Program-made: the position numbers and the translations under genes
Shown here: positions 41,532-48,852 of the stretch, in pieces
Position numbering within the stretch: the stretch's first letter is position 1
How the letters are laid out: every line of letters starts with the position of its first letter
The notes under the pieces: generated by a model
The model's database searches: none
What the model was told of the DNA's origin: nothing
Seen by the model: only the letters and a program-made list of their open reading frames with translations
From: Kitasatospora xanthocidica
GTDB lineage: Bacteria > Actinomycetota > Actinomycetes > Streptomycetales > Streptomycetaceae
Reading direction: 5' to 3'
DNA: 64,000 bases
Assembly: GCF_014656195.1 (NCBI RefSeq)
Contig: NZ_BNBY01000009.1
Coordinates: 62,001 to 126,000, forward strand

Positions 41532-41690
41532 GTCGAGAGGAAATGATCTTCCGAAACGGAGATCTTCTCGAGCAGGCGTCAGCGGTGCTACCAGAGCACG
41601 TCCCACTTTCAGTGGGAAGAGTCCGTGCAACCCGGGCCTGGCGCTCCACCCGAAGGGGCTCGTTCCGTCCAACGGAACGGGCCCCTTCGT
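41532..41690 (+). ncRNA. Putative small RNA, copy 2 of a two-member family
   Basis: About 159 bases. The 5' hairpin is longer than in copy 1: TCGAGA (41533-41538) pairs with TCTCGA (41566-41571) and encloses a second stem, GATCT/AGATC. The core 41573-41646 matches copy 1 in 70 of 74 bases. The internal hairpin is TCCCAC-TTTCA-GTGGGA (41601-41617) where copy 1 has TCCTAC/GTAGGA, a compensatory change; CGAGA/TCTCG versus CGAGG/CCTCG is another. It ends in its own terminator with a sequence unrelated to that of copy 1. It lies between terminator of the LLM gene and the Roadblock operon. An ATG-started frame exists within it but has rare codons and no stop before the terminator. Confidence 0.7.
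41651..41689 (+). terminator. Terminator of small RNA copy 2
   Basis: A 17-bp stem (41651-41667 with 41673-41689, one wobble pair) and loop TCCAA. One of the strongest hairpins in the window. Confidence 0.85.
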
Positions 41691-42060
41691 CATGCGCTCC
41701 GGAGGTCTTCCGCCCACGGCGTGGCGTCAGGTGTTCGACCCTCGCGGAAACGTCCCTCTATCGCACTCGCGGGCTCGAAACCCTCCGGCGCGGCCGGGTA
41801 TCGGCCAAGGTCCCGTTCCAGGTGGCCGATGAACGCCGTTCCCGAACGGTCCACCGGCCAGCGGATTTGCCCCTCCGGCATGGCTGACGCATCGTCATAC
41901 CTTGGCCGGAACTAGCTGCTTCTGGTGTGAATATGCCATTGGAATGTTCGTCGTATGGGATCCGGCAGTAGCCTTCCGTGTCGGATCTGCCACTGCTGGT
42001 GGCGACCCGGCCGGTGCCGCGCGGCGCTCCGGCCGCCCCAGACCCCGCGAAGGAGCCGGT
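41691..42060. other. Gene-free region before the Roadblock operon
   Basis: 370 bases. No frame here has gene-like codon use. It includes a somewhat A/T-rich part at about 41895-41965, probably with the operon promoter, but I cannot pick reliable hexamers. Confidence 0.4.
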
Positions 42061-42444
42061 GTGCCGGGTATTGACGAATGTCTCTCCGGAGCGATGGCGA
42101 TCGCCGGAGCCCGCGCCGCGAGCCTGGTCGACTGGGGCAGCGGGCTCGCCCTCGGCAGCCTCGGGGACGGCCCCACGGGCGAACACGAGACCTCCGCCGC
42201 CGAGGCAACGGACCTGGTGCGAGCGGCTGTTGAGAGCCAGACCTTCACGGCGGCGGAGGACCGGCGGTCCCCGCTGGAGGACATCATCGTCACTGCCGGC
42301 CGCAGTTACCACCTGATCCGCTTCATCGACACCGTCTTCGACAGCAGGCTCGTCCTGCACCTCTGGCTGGACCGCGCCGAGGGCAACCTCGCCGCCGCAC
42401 GCTTCCGCCTCCAGGCGCTGGCCGAGGAGCTGGTGCTGGGGTGA
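42061..42444 (+). CDS. Roadblock/LC7-like protein, first in operon
   Basis: A 127-residue protein related to the one at 44375 over its whole length: IDECLSGAMAIAGARAASLVDWGSGLALGSLG at the start and LEDIIVTAGRSYHLIRFIDTVFDSRLVLHLWLDRAEGNLAAARFRLQAL at the end. This is the Roadblock/LC7 (MglB-like) fold, usually a dimeric regulator of small Ras-like GTPases. GTG 42061 is preferred because AAGGAG precedes it and the homology starts there; a longer frame upstream has poor codon use. Its stop overlaps the next small gene by 4 bases. Confidence 0.78.
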   Translation: MPGIDECLSGAMAIAGARAASLVDWGSGLALGSLGDGPTGEHETSAAEATDLVRAAVESQTFTAAEDRRSPLEDIIVTAGRSYHLIRFIDTVFDSRLVLHLWLDRAEGNLAAARFRLQALAEELVLG

Positions 42445-42665
42445 AGACGACGCCGATGCCCTCCGCTCCGTCCCTGCCGCCCGTCGCTTTTCGGCCGCCG
42501 GCCCGCCGTGCCGGCAGTACTGCCCGTACGGCCAGTACTGGCAGTACTGCCAGTACTGCCAGTACTGCCAGTACTGGCCGTACGGGCCGCACGGGCCATC
42601 TCGCGAAGCGCGTGACCGGTTCCGGCACCCGCCGTACCACCGGCCTCCGGCGGTGGGCCGTATGA
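42441..42665 (+). CDS. Small Ser/Thr/Arg-rich protein, coupled at both ends
   Basis: A 74-codon frame starting with GTG at 42441 and ending with TGA at 42665. Its start overlaps the stop of the Roadblock gene (GTGA, 42441-42444) and its stop overlaps the ATG of the PATAN-like gene (ATGA, 42662-42665). Two such 4-base couplings at once are hard to explain by chance, so I call it real. The protein is basic and simple: residues 25-50 are repeats of A-S-T-G/A-S-T (TARTASTGSTASTASTASTG), encoded by gccagtactg-like units rich in the palindrome CAGTACTG. No signal peptide or membrane helix. No family recognised. The alternative is a translated spacer with no function of its own. Confidence 0.6.
   Translation: MKTTPMPSAPSLPPVAFRPPARRAGSTARTASTGSTASTASTASTGRTGRTGHLAKRVTGSGTRRTTGLRRWAV
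42518..42588. repeat. Repeats rich in CAGTACTG palindromes
   Basis: Six CAGTACTG palindromes in about 70 bases, flanked by gtacgggc/ggccgtac. At RNA level these could form many alternative hairpins between the first two reading frames of the operon. Confidence 0.85.
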
Positions 42666-43789
42666 CCACCGCCACCGGTACCGTCCCGCCCCCGGCCGAG
42701 TACGCCGCGCCGAGGACGCCGGGCGAAGCCCTCGCCCTGCTCGCCGACCGCCGCGCCACCGGCGCCCTGTACGGTCCGCTCGGCACCCTGCACCTCGTCG
42801 ACGGCGAGGTGGTCGGCGCCGAGTCCCCCCGGGCGCCCGGTCTCGCCGACCTGCTCACCGGCTGCGGCCGGATCACCCCCGAGCACTGGTCGGAGCTCGT
42901 CCACGTCCACGGCCCGCGGGCGCGGGTCGGCGAGGTGCTGGTCGAGCGGCGGCTGATCACCCGGGGAGAGCTCGAACTCGGCCACCTGGGGACGCTGTTC
43001 GACGCCGCCTTCTTCGTCCTGGCCGATCACGGCGGCGGCTTCTGGCGGTTCGAGTCCGACACCCGGCACTGGCTCGGGCCGGTCGCGACGGTCGACCCGG
43101 AGCGGCTGTGCCGTGAGGTCGAACGCCGGCGCCGACTCCTCGACCGGATCTGGCCCTGGGCGCAGCTGGACACCGCGCCGGTCCGCCCGGTGGAGCACAG
43201 CCGCCGGCCGTCCCACCGCCCGCCCGGCCGCCGGCGCCGCGAACTGCTCGACCACGCCGACGGCCGAAGAACCCCGGCGGACCTGGCCCGCCTGCTCGGC
43301 CGCTCCGGCTTCGGCGTGACGGCGGACGTCCGCCGCCTGGCGGCCGCCGGACTGCTCGACGCGCCGTCGGCCACCGTGCCGTCGACCACCCTGCCGTCCA
43401 GCGCGGTGCCGTCGGCCACCGAACCTCCCGTCGCGGCCTCCCAGGCCGCCGTGCCGCCGCCGGTCGCCCGTGCGGCCGCCGCCGGACGCACCCTCGGCGG
43501 CCTGCACCGCCGGATCCCCGGCGCCAGCCTGCGCGGCGCCGCGCAGTCCGGAGCGGTGATCGTCGGCACCGTGCAGGTGGGCCCGGTGGTCGCGGCGCCG
43601 GCCGCCGCCGCACGAGCCGCCGCCCCGGGACCCGCAGTCCCGGGACCCGTCGCCCCGGGACCAGCCGCCGGAACGTCCGCCCGCCCCGAACGCCAGCCCA
43701 CCCCGGCAGCGGCCCACCCGCTGACCGTCCCCGACCCGGACATCGCGCTGCTGACCCGGGTCCGAGACCTTCTGGAGGCCCGACTTTGA
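42662..43789 (+). CDS. PATAN/DUF4388-like protein with winged-helix-like segment
   Basis: A 375-residue cytosolic protein. The N-terminal 120 residues fit the DUF4388/PATAN pattern common next to Roadblock proteins: GEALALLADRRATGALYGPLGTLHLVDGEVVGAESPRAPGLADLLTGCGRITPEHWSELV and VGEVLVERRLITRGELELGHL. Residues 190-235 look like a winged helix (RRRRELLDHADGRRTPADLARLLGRSGFGVTADVRRLAAAGLL). The last 140 residues are Ala/Pro-rich with repeats, ending in a short helix. ATG 42662 is coupled to the small gene before it. It may link Roadblock proteins to DNA or another partner. Confidence 0.72.
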   Translation: MTTATGTVPPPAEYAAPRTPGEALALLADRRATGALYGPLGTLHLVDGEVVGAESPRAPGLADLLTGCGRITPEHWSELVHVHGPRARVGEVLVERRLITRGELELGHLGTLFDAAFFVLADHGGGFWRFESDTRHWLGPVATVDPERLCREVERRRRLLDRIWPWAQLDTAPVRPVEHSRRPSHRPPGRRRRELLDHADGRRTPADLARLLGRSGFGVTADVRRLAAAGLLDAPSATVPSTTLPSSAVPSATEPPVAASQAAVPPPVARAAAAGRTLGGLHRRIPGASLRGAAQSGAVIVGTVQVGPVVAAPAAAARAAAPGPAVPGPVAPGPAAGTSARPERQPTPAAAHPLTVPDPDIALLTRVRDLLEARL

Positions 43790-43823
43790 CCCACTCCCCG
43801 CCCGCGACCCCGTCGTTCCGGCC

Positions 43824-44267
43824 ATGAGGCGGGCACTCAAGCAGCGAGTCGGAAGGAGACAACTGATCGCCTTGGAGACCGAGCTGCTCGCCGAACTGCG
43901 CGCCTGCAAGCACCGCGTCCCGCACCTGGCGGGCGGTCTGGTGGCCAGCGTGGACGGTCTGCTGGTCGCGCACGACACCCACGGGACGGAGCCCTCCGGA
44001 CTGGCCGCGATGACGGCGGCCTCGCTCTCGCTGGCCCAACGGCTGGCCGACACCACCGGCCAGGGGGAGTTCCGGGAGTCCCTGGTGCGCGGCGAGAACG
44101 GCTACGTCGCGACCTACGCGGCCGGCGGCAGCTGTGTGCTGACCCTGCTGGCGCACCCGGACGTCAACGTGGGCCGCCTGCACCTGGAGGCCCGCCGCAG
44201 CGCCCAGCGCATCGCCGGGCTGCTCAACGACAGCCTCCTGCCCAAGGACCCGCGCGACGCGGGCTGA
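43824..44267 (+). CDS. Roadblock/LC7-domain protein, second in operon
   Basis: A 147-residue Roadblock protein: LETELLAELRACKHRVPHLAGGLVASVDGLLVAHDTHGTEPSGLAAMTAASLSLAQRLADTTGQGEFRESLVRGENGYVATYAAGGSCVLTLLAHPDVNVGRLHLEARRSAQRI is a full LC7 fold with the G-L-L-V-A-H-D core. The start is open: ATG 43824 has no binding site, whereas GGAAGGAG at 43851-43858 sits before in-frame CTG 43863 and TTG 43872, which would begin exactly at the domain. I give the ATG form but the shorter one may be correct. Confidence 0.82.
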   Translation: MRRALKQRVGRRQLIALETELLAELRACKHRVPHLAGGLVASVDGLLVAHDTHGTEPSGLAAMTAASLSLAQRLADTTGQGEFRESLVRGENGYVATYAAGGSCVLTLLAHPDVNVGRLHLEARRSAQRIAGLLNDSLLPKDPRDAG

Positions 44268-44374
44268 CCCGGACCGACCCCGACCGACCCCGACTGACCA
44301 CCTCACCACCGCAGAACCCCAGAAGCCCAGCACCCAAGAACCCGACAACCCAACCACCGAACGGGAGTTACCAG

Positions 44375-44749
44375 ATGACCGACGCAGCCGGCGCACTCAA
44401 GCAGGCCATGACCAGCATCGAGGGCGCCATCGGCGCCGCCCTGGTGGACTACAACAGCGGCATGGCGCTCGCCACCCTCGACGGCCCCGGCGGCCTGGAC
44501 CTCAACGTGGCCGCGGCCGGGAACACCGACGTGGTCCGCGCCAAGATGCGCACGATGGACATGCTCGGCCTGCAGGACGGGATCGAGGACATCCTGATCA
44601 CGCTGTCCAGCCAGTACCACCTGATCCGCCCGCTGACCGGCCGCACCGGCAAGGGCCTGTTCCTCTACCTCGCGCTGGACAAGGCCCGGGCCAACCTGGC
44701 GATGGCCCGCCACCAGCTGGTCAAGATCGAGGCGGACCTGGAGGTCTGA
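44375..44749 (+). CDS. Roadblock/LC7-like protein, third in operon
   Basis: A 124-residue protein homologous to the one at 42061: LKQAMTSIEGAIGAALVDYNSGMALATLDGPGG, GIEDILITLSSQYHLIRPLTGRTGKGLFLYLALDKARANLAMARHQLVKIEADL. Such proteins form dimers and in other streptomycete operons (conservons) act with a Ras-like GTPase, a nitrate-sensor-like kinase and DUF742; none of those is present here. GGGAG precedes ATG 44375. The 107-base gap before it is C/A-rich with short repeats. Confidence 0.85.
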   Translation: MTDAAGALKQAMTSIEGAIGAALVDYNSGMALATLDGPGGLDLNVAAAGNTDVVRAKMRTMDMLGLQDGIEDILITLSSQYHLIRPLTGRTGKGLFLYLALDKARANLAMARHQLVKIEADLEV

Positions 44750-44845
44750 CGCCCGCCCGGGCGCCGGAGGAGTCCCCGGCGGCGGCTCACGCCCCGCCGG
44801 GCTCCCCCGCGGGCCCGGACCCGCACCCCTCCCGCACCCCGCCCC

Positions 44846-45271
44846 TCACCCCGTCCCCGGCCCGGACGCGTGCTCCGCTCCCTGCTCCTCCCAGCGGACC
44901 TCGCCGCCCGGCAGCCCCGCGCACGCCACGCCCCCGGCGGTCAGTACGCTCCACGGCGCCAGCTGAGCGTGCGGCGGGACGGACAGCGCACCGCCCCCGG
45001 CGAAGCCCAGCTCCAGGCCGCCGGCCAGGGTGATCAGCGCGGTGTCGACGGTCCGCCCGACCAGCGCCAGCAGCGGGGCGCTCGGCTGGACGGTCAGTGC
45101 CGGGAAGAAGTGCCCGACCTCCTCCGGCGCGGTGAACGACGGCGCCGCGAAGCGGAATTCGTGCGCCACCCGGACGGTCACCCCGCCCGCCAGCCGCAGG
45201 TCCAGCCGTCCGCCCCCGCTGACCGACTCCACCAGACGGCCGGCCAGCACCTCCGTGATCGCGTTCTGCAT
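44846..45271 (-). CDS. Conserved hypothetical protein (DUF6188-like)
   Basis: A 141-residue soluble protein resembling the DUF6188 group by its pattern VTVRVAHEFRF, VDTALITLAGGLELGFAGGGALSVPPHAQLAPWSV. These small beta-rich proteins are common in streptomycetes and often encoded near immunity-type genes, but function is unknown. The start ATG 45271 (MQNAITEVLAGRLVES) is preferred over one six codons upstream. Neighbours do not suggest a role. Confidence 0.65.
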   Translation of the reverse strand: MQNAITEVLAGRLVESVSGGGRLDLRLAGGVTVRVAHEFRFAAPSFTAPEEVGHFFPALTVQPSAPLLALVGRTVDTALITLAGGLELGFAGGGALSVPPHAQLAPWSVLTAGGVACAGLPGGEVRWEEQGAEHASGPGTG

Positions 45272-45391
45272 GCCCTCAGTCTGTCCCACCCGGGCCCCGC
45301 CATCACTTCCTGCCGCCCGACCGAACGACCGCCCGACCGGCCACCGGCCCGCCCCGACCGGCCGTCCCCCCGCCGACCGGCCCCCCTCCCG

Positions 45392-46606
45392 CTAGTCCGC
45401 CGCCAGCCCGCCCACCAGCTCGACCGGTCCGCCCGTCCCCGCGCGGGCGGCCAGTGCGGCGGCCGTACGGCCCCAGGACGGCCCGGTCAGCAGGGTCCGC
45501 GCCTCGGCGGGATCGCAGAGCCGCCACTCCACCAGCTCCGCCTCCTGCAGCACGATCGAGCCGAGCATCCCGTCCGTGACCGTGCCCCCGTCGTACACGT
45601 ACACCAGGACGGCGGTGTCCCGGCCGGTGGCGGGGTTCGCCGCCGGATCGGCGGCGGCGCCCGGCTGCCAGTCCAGGGCGAGCAGCTTGCCGGGCTCGAC
45701 CTCCCAGCCGAGCTCCTCGTGGATCTCCCGCCGGGCCGCCGTCCGGGGCGTCTCCCGGTCCGCCTCGACGCCGCCGCCCGGCAGCGTCCAGTACGGTTCC
45801 TGGCCGCGCGGGCCGTCCCAGGGCCGCAGTCGTACCAGCAGCACCCGCCCGGCGGTGTCGGTGAACAGGGCCCGGGCCTTCGCCCGGATCCTCGGTCGGG
45901 TGGCGTAGTAGGTGTCCCGGTCGAGCGGGGGCTCCGGCCGCTGTTCGACCTCGGGGTGCAGTTCCGGGGCGGCGGCGAGTCCGAGGTACTCGGGCACCGG
46001 CCCGTCGGCGGGCAGCTCCCGCAGGGTGTGCCCGACCGGCCGGCTGTCCTCCAGTTCCAGCGGCCCGGCCGCCCGGGGTGTCCGCAGGCAGGCCGTCACC
46101 CGGCGCGACAGCAGGGGCGGCAGGGCCTGGCCCGCCCGGTCGGTGGTCAGCCAGGTCCATCCGCCGACCTCCGCCGCGTCCGGCCGGATCACCGCCGCCT
46201 GCTGCTCCGTCAGCGGCTCCGCCCAGTACAGGTAGGCGACGATCGGCGGACGGTCCTCGCGGAGCGCCCAGTCGACGCAGGCCAGCGGCCCCAGCCGCGG
46301 TGTGAACCCGAGCTCCTCGGCGATCTCCCGCCGCGCCGTCTCCCGCGGCGACCGGTCCGTCGGTTCCCAGCCGCCGCCGGGGATCGCCACCGGATGCTTC
46401 CCGTCGTACGGCAGCCGCACCACGAGCAGCCGCCCCTCCCGGTCCGGGAACAGCACCCCGGCCGCCGCCAGAATCCCCCGGCCGCCCGCTTCCGCGTTCT
46501 CCACCCCGGCTCCCTCCGTCACGCTCTCCCGGCCCTCCCGGGTCATGTCGTTCCCGGTCGTGCTCTCCCCGGTCACGACAACCGCGGCCACCCCCATGGT
46601 TCCCAC
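45392..46606 (-). CDS. Protein with two tandem Nudix hydrolase domains
   Basis: A 404-residue protein with two complete Nudix boxes: GGGWEPTDRSPRETARREIAEELGF (about 98-120) and GGGVEADRETPRTAARREIHEELGW (about 268-291). Both keep the R-E-x-x-E-E-x-G metal-binding core, so both sites should be active toward nucleoside diphosphates linked to other groups. Domain spacing of about 170 residues suggests an internal duplication with divergence. The start is uncertain: ATG 46606 gives the longest form, but ATG 46546 is in frame and still precedes the first domain. Confidence 0.85.
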   Translation of the reverse strand: MGTMGVAAVVVTGESTTGNDMTREGRESVTEGAGVENAEAGGRGILAAAGVLFPDREGRLLVVRLPYDGKHPVAIPGGGWEPTDRSPRETARREIAEELGFTPRLGPLACVDWALREDRPPIVAYLYWAEPLTEQQAAVIRPDAAEVGGWTWLTTDRAGQALPPLLSRRVTACLRTPRAAGPLELEDSRPVGHTLRELPADGPVPEYLGLAAAPELHPEVEQRPEPPLDRDTYYATRPRIRAKARALFTDTAGRVLLVRLRPWDGPRGQEPYWTLPGGGVEADRETPRTAARREIHEELGWEVEPGKLLALDWQPGAAADPAANPATGRDTAVLVYVYDGGTVTDGMLGSIVLQEAELVEWRLCDPAEARTLLTGPSWGRTAAALAARAGTGGPVELVGGLAAD

Positions 46607-46697
46607 CCGGCCGCCGCCCCGATCACCACCGCCGGGTGACGCCGTACGGACGAGCGCCCCCGGGCGGCGCCGTGCGGGCCACCGCCCCCGCGCGGGG

Positions 46698-47582
46698 CTA
46701 CCCCAGGGAGGCCAGTGCCTGAGCCGCCGCCCGGGCCATCTGCTCGTCGTGCCGTCCGCTCGCGCCGCGCAGACGGGCGACGGTCTCGGAGGCCGCCAGT
46801 GCCAGCAGCCCGGGCAGCAGGTCGGTGCTGCGGGCGGCGACCCAGCGGGTGCCCCGGGTGGCCATCCACCAGAGGTCGGCGGCCAGTCCGGGCGGGGGCT
46901 CGGCCGGTGCGGAGGAGGGCGGCGGCCCGAGGGGGTGTCCGGCCTCGGCGAGGAGTCCGTGGAAGCGGTGGGCGATCAGGTGGTGGCCCTCGGCGCTGGG
47001 GTGCAGACGGTCGACGCTCAGGAGCCGTCGTTCCTCCAGCCAGGGCAGGTCGGCGAGGTGCAGGTGCACCGCCCGGTGGCGCGCGGTGAGGGCGTGCACC
47101 ACGGTGTTGACGGCCCGCATCCGCCGTGCCAACGGCCGGGCGAGCGGGGCCGGGAGGCGGAGCAGGGTGCCGGGGTCGGGCAGGCAGGCGGTGAGCAGTA
47201 CGGCGCCGTGGCCGGAGAGTTCCCCCAGGGTGGCGTCCAGTTCCAGGGTGGTGCGCCGGATGTCGAAGCCGGCCCGGAGGGTGTCGTTGCCGCCGACCAC
47301 CACGGCGGCCAGCTGCGGCCGGGCCGCCAGCGCGTCGGGAAGTTGGCGAGTCGTCAGATCACTGGTGAGCGCCCCGCTGTAGGCGAGGTTGGTGAACTCG
47401 GCCTCCCGGCCCTCGGGGAGCAGCGCATGGGCGAGGACGGCCGCCCAGCCGCGCCACCCCTCGCCCGTCGAGTCGCCGACCCCTTCGGTGAGCGAGTCCC
47501 CGAGCGCGACGAACCGGGCCAACTCGCCCGCCGGTGACCGCTCCCCGGTGACCCGGTCAGGTCCAGTGCCGAGCACGCTCAT
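46698..47582 (-). CDS. SGNH/GDSL hydrolase
   Basis: A 294-residue esterase-type enzyme. The four SGNH blocks are visible: GDSLTEG with Ser30, the Gly in NLAYSGALT, VVGGNDT with Asn99, and DRLHPSAEGH with the catalytic Asp-x-x-His. No signal peptide, so it acts in the cytosol. The gene start overlaps the end of the glycosyltransferase gene by 26 bases, making it the third gene of a three-gene operon; deacylation of a glycolipid or glycan made by the two transferases is a reasonable guess. Confidence 0.88.
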   Translation of the reverse strand: MSVLGTGPDRVTGERSPAGELARFVALGDSLTEGVGDSTGEGWRGWAAVLAHALLPEGREAEFTNLAYSGALTSDLTTRQLPDALAARPQLAAVVVGGNDTLRAGFDIRRTTLELDATLGELSGHGAVLLTACLPDPGTLLRLPAPLARPLARRMRAVNTVVHALTARHRAVHLHLADLPWLEERRLLSVDRLHPSAEGHHLIAHRFHGLLAEAGHPLGPPPSSAPAEPPPGLAADLWWMATRGTRWVAARSTDLLPGLLALAASETVARLRGASGRHDEQMARAAAQALASLG

Positions 47583-48852
47583 CCTGACCCCCTTCCCCGG
47601 CCTCGCCGTTCCGCACGCCGTACGGTTCCGTGCCGTCTCCGCTCGGCACGCCGTACGGTTCCGTGCCGTCTCCGCTCCGCGCGCCGTGCGGTCCCGCGCC
47701 CTCTCCGCTCCGCACCCCGTGCGCCGCCAGGAACGCGGTCACCGCGGCCGGCCAGCCGTACCGTTCCGCCTGTGTCCGGGCGGCGGACCGGCGTACGCCC
47801 TCCGGCCGGTCAAGCAACTGCCGTACCGCGGTGGCGAACCCGGCGCCGGTGTCGACGGCGGCCACCCCGGCGAGCCCGACCAGGCCGGGCAGCGCGGAGG
47901 AGCGGCTGACCACCACCGGTGTGCCGCAGGCCAGGGCCTCCATCGCGGCGAGCCCGAAGGTCTCCACCGGCCCGGGTGCGAGCGCCACGTCCGCGGACCC
48001 CAGCAGTCGGGCCAGCGCCTCGCGGCCGCTCAGGTGGCCGAGGAAGCGCACCGGGACCCGCAGCCGCGCGGCCCGGTCCGCCAGCCGTTCCCGGAGCGGG
48101 CCGGTTCCGGCGACCACGAGGACGGCCGGCACCCGGCGCGCCCGCAGTGCGGCCAGCGCCTCGACGGCCCGCTCGGGGCGCTTCTCCGCGGAGAGCCGCG
48201 AGCAGAGCACCAGCAGCACCTCCTCGGGCGCGGCGTACCGGGCCCGTTCGACGGCCCGTTCGGTCCGGGGCAGCGGCCGCATCGCGTCCAGGTCGACCCC
48301 GAGCGGTGCCCGGACCAGGTTCGGCGTGCCGATCCGCCGGAACTCGGCCGCCGCCCAGTCGGTGGTGCACAGCACGGAGTCGTACGCGCGGGCGGTCGCC
48401 GCGTTCAGCCGGTCGGCGGCGGTGCCGGCCAACGGTCCGGGAACGCCCCAGGTGCGCAGCACCCCGGTGGCGCTCTCGTGGGACACCATCACCGAGCGCA
48501 CCCCGTGCCGCCGGGCCCAGGCGCCGGTCCAGCGCAGCGTGGTGCGGTCGGACACCTCCAGCCGGTCGGGGGTGAGCCTGGTCAGCTCGGCGGCCACCGC
48601 CCGGCGGTCGGTGAGCAGCCGGTAGCCGCCGCTGGCCGGCAGTACCGGGCCGGGCAGGGTGACCACCAGGCCCTGCTCGGTCTCCTCCTCGGAGCGCCGC
48701 TCCCCGGGCACGATCAGGACCGGCCGGTGCCCGGCGGCCCGGTACCCGGCGCCGAGGTGTCGCAGCGCGGTGCGCAGGCCGCCGGAGACCGGGGTGACGA
48801 AGTTGGCGAGCCGCACGATGGTGAGCGCCTCGCGGTTCGGGGCGGAGGTCAT
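47557..48852 (-). CDS. GT4-family glycosyltransferase
   Basis: A 431-residue GT-B glycosyltransferase. N-half: ANFVTPVSGGLRTALRHLGAGYRAAGH (acceptor side). C-half: LVLCSRLSAEKRPERAVEALAALR and LAPGPVETFGLAAMEALACGTPVVVSRSSALPGLV, the E-x7-E nucleotide-sugar motif of GT4. The ATG overlaps the stop of the upstream transferase by 4 bases. The C-terminal 50 residues contain three SGDGTEPYG-type repeats encoded by a 30-base tandem unit (about 47620-47715) outside the fold. Confidence 0.9.
   Translation of the reverse strand: MTSAPNREALTIVRLANFVTPVSGGLRTALRHLGAGYRAAGHRPVLIVPGERRSEEETEQGLVVTLPGPVLPASGGYRLLTDRRAVAAELTRLTPDRLEVSDRTTLRWTGAWARRHGVRSVMVSHESATGVLRTWGVPGPLAGTAADRLNAATARAYDSVLCTTDWAAAEFRRIGTPNLVRAPLGVDLDAMRPLPRTERAVERARYAAPEEVLLVLCSRLSAEKRPERAVEALAALRARRVPAVLVVAGTGPLRERLADRAARLRVPVRFLGHLSGREALARLLGSADVALAPGPVETFGLAAMEALACGTPVVVSRSSALPGLVGLAGVAAVDTGAGFATAVRQLLDRPEGVRRSAARTQAERYGWPAAVTAFLAAHGVRSGEGAGPHGARSGDGTEPYGVPSGDGTEPYGVRNGEAGEGGQDERARHWT
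47620..47720 (-). repeat. 30-base tandem repeat in glycosyltransferase 3' end
   Basis: Three to four copies of a 30-base unit (gcacgccgtacggttccgtg then ccgtctccgctc) encode GVPSGDGTEPY-type units at the C-terminus, just before the overlap with the SGNH gene. Confidence 0.88.

Noticed and set aside
42518-42588. Repeats with CAGTACTG considered as a CRISPR-like or recombination array
   Set aside because: Units are short, contiguous and lack unique spacers; they lie in a coupled reading frame.
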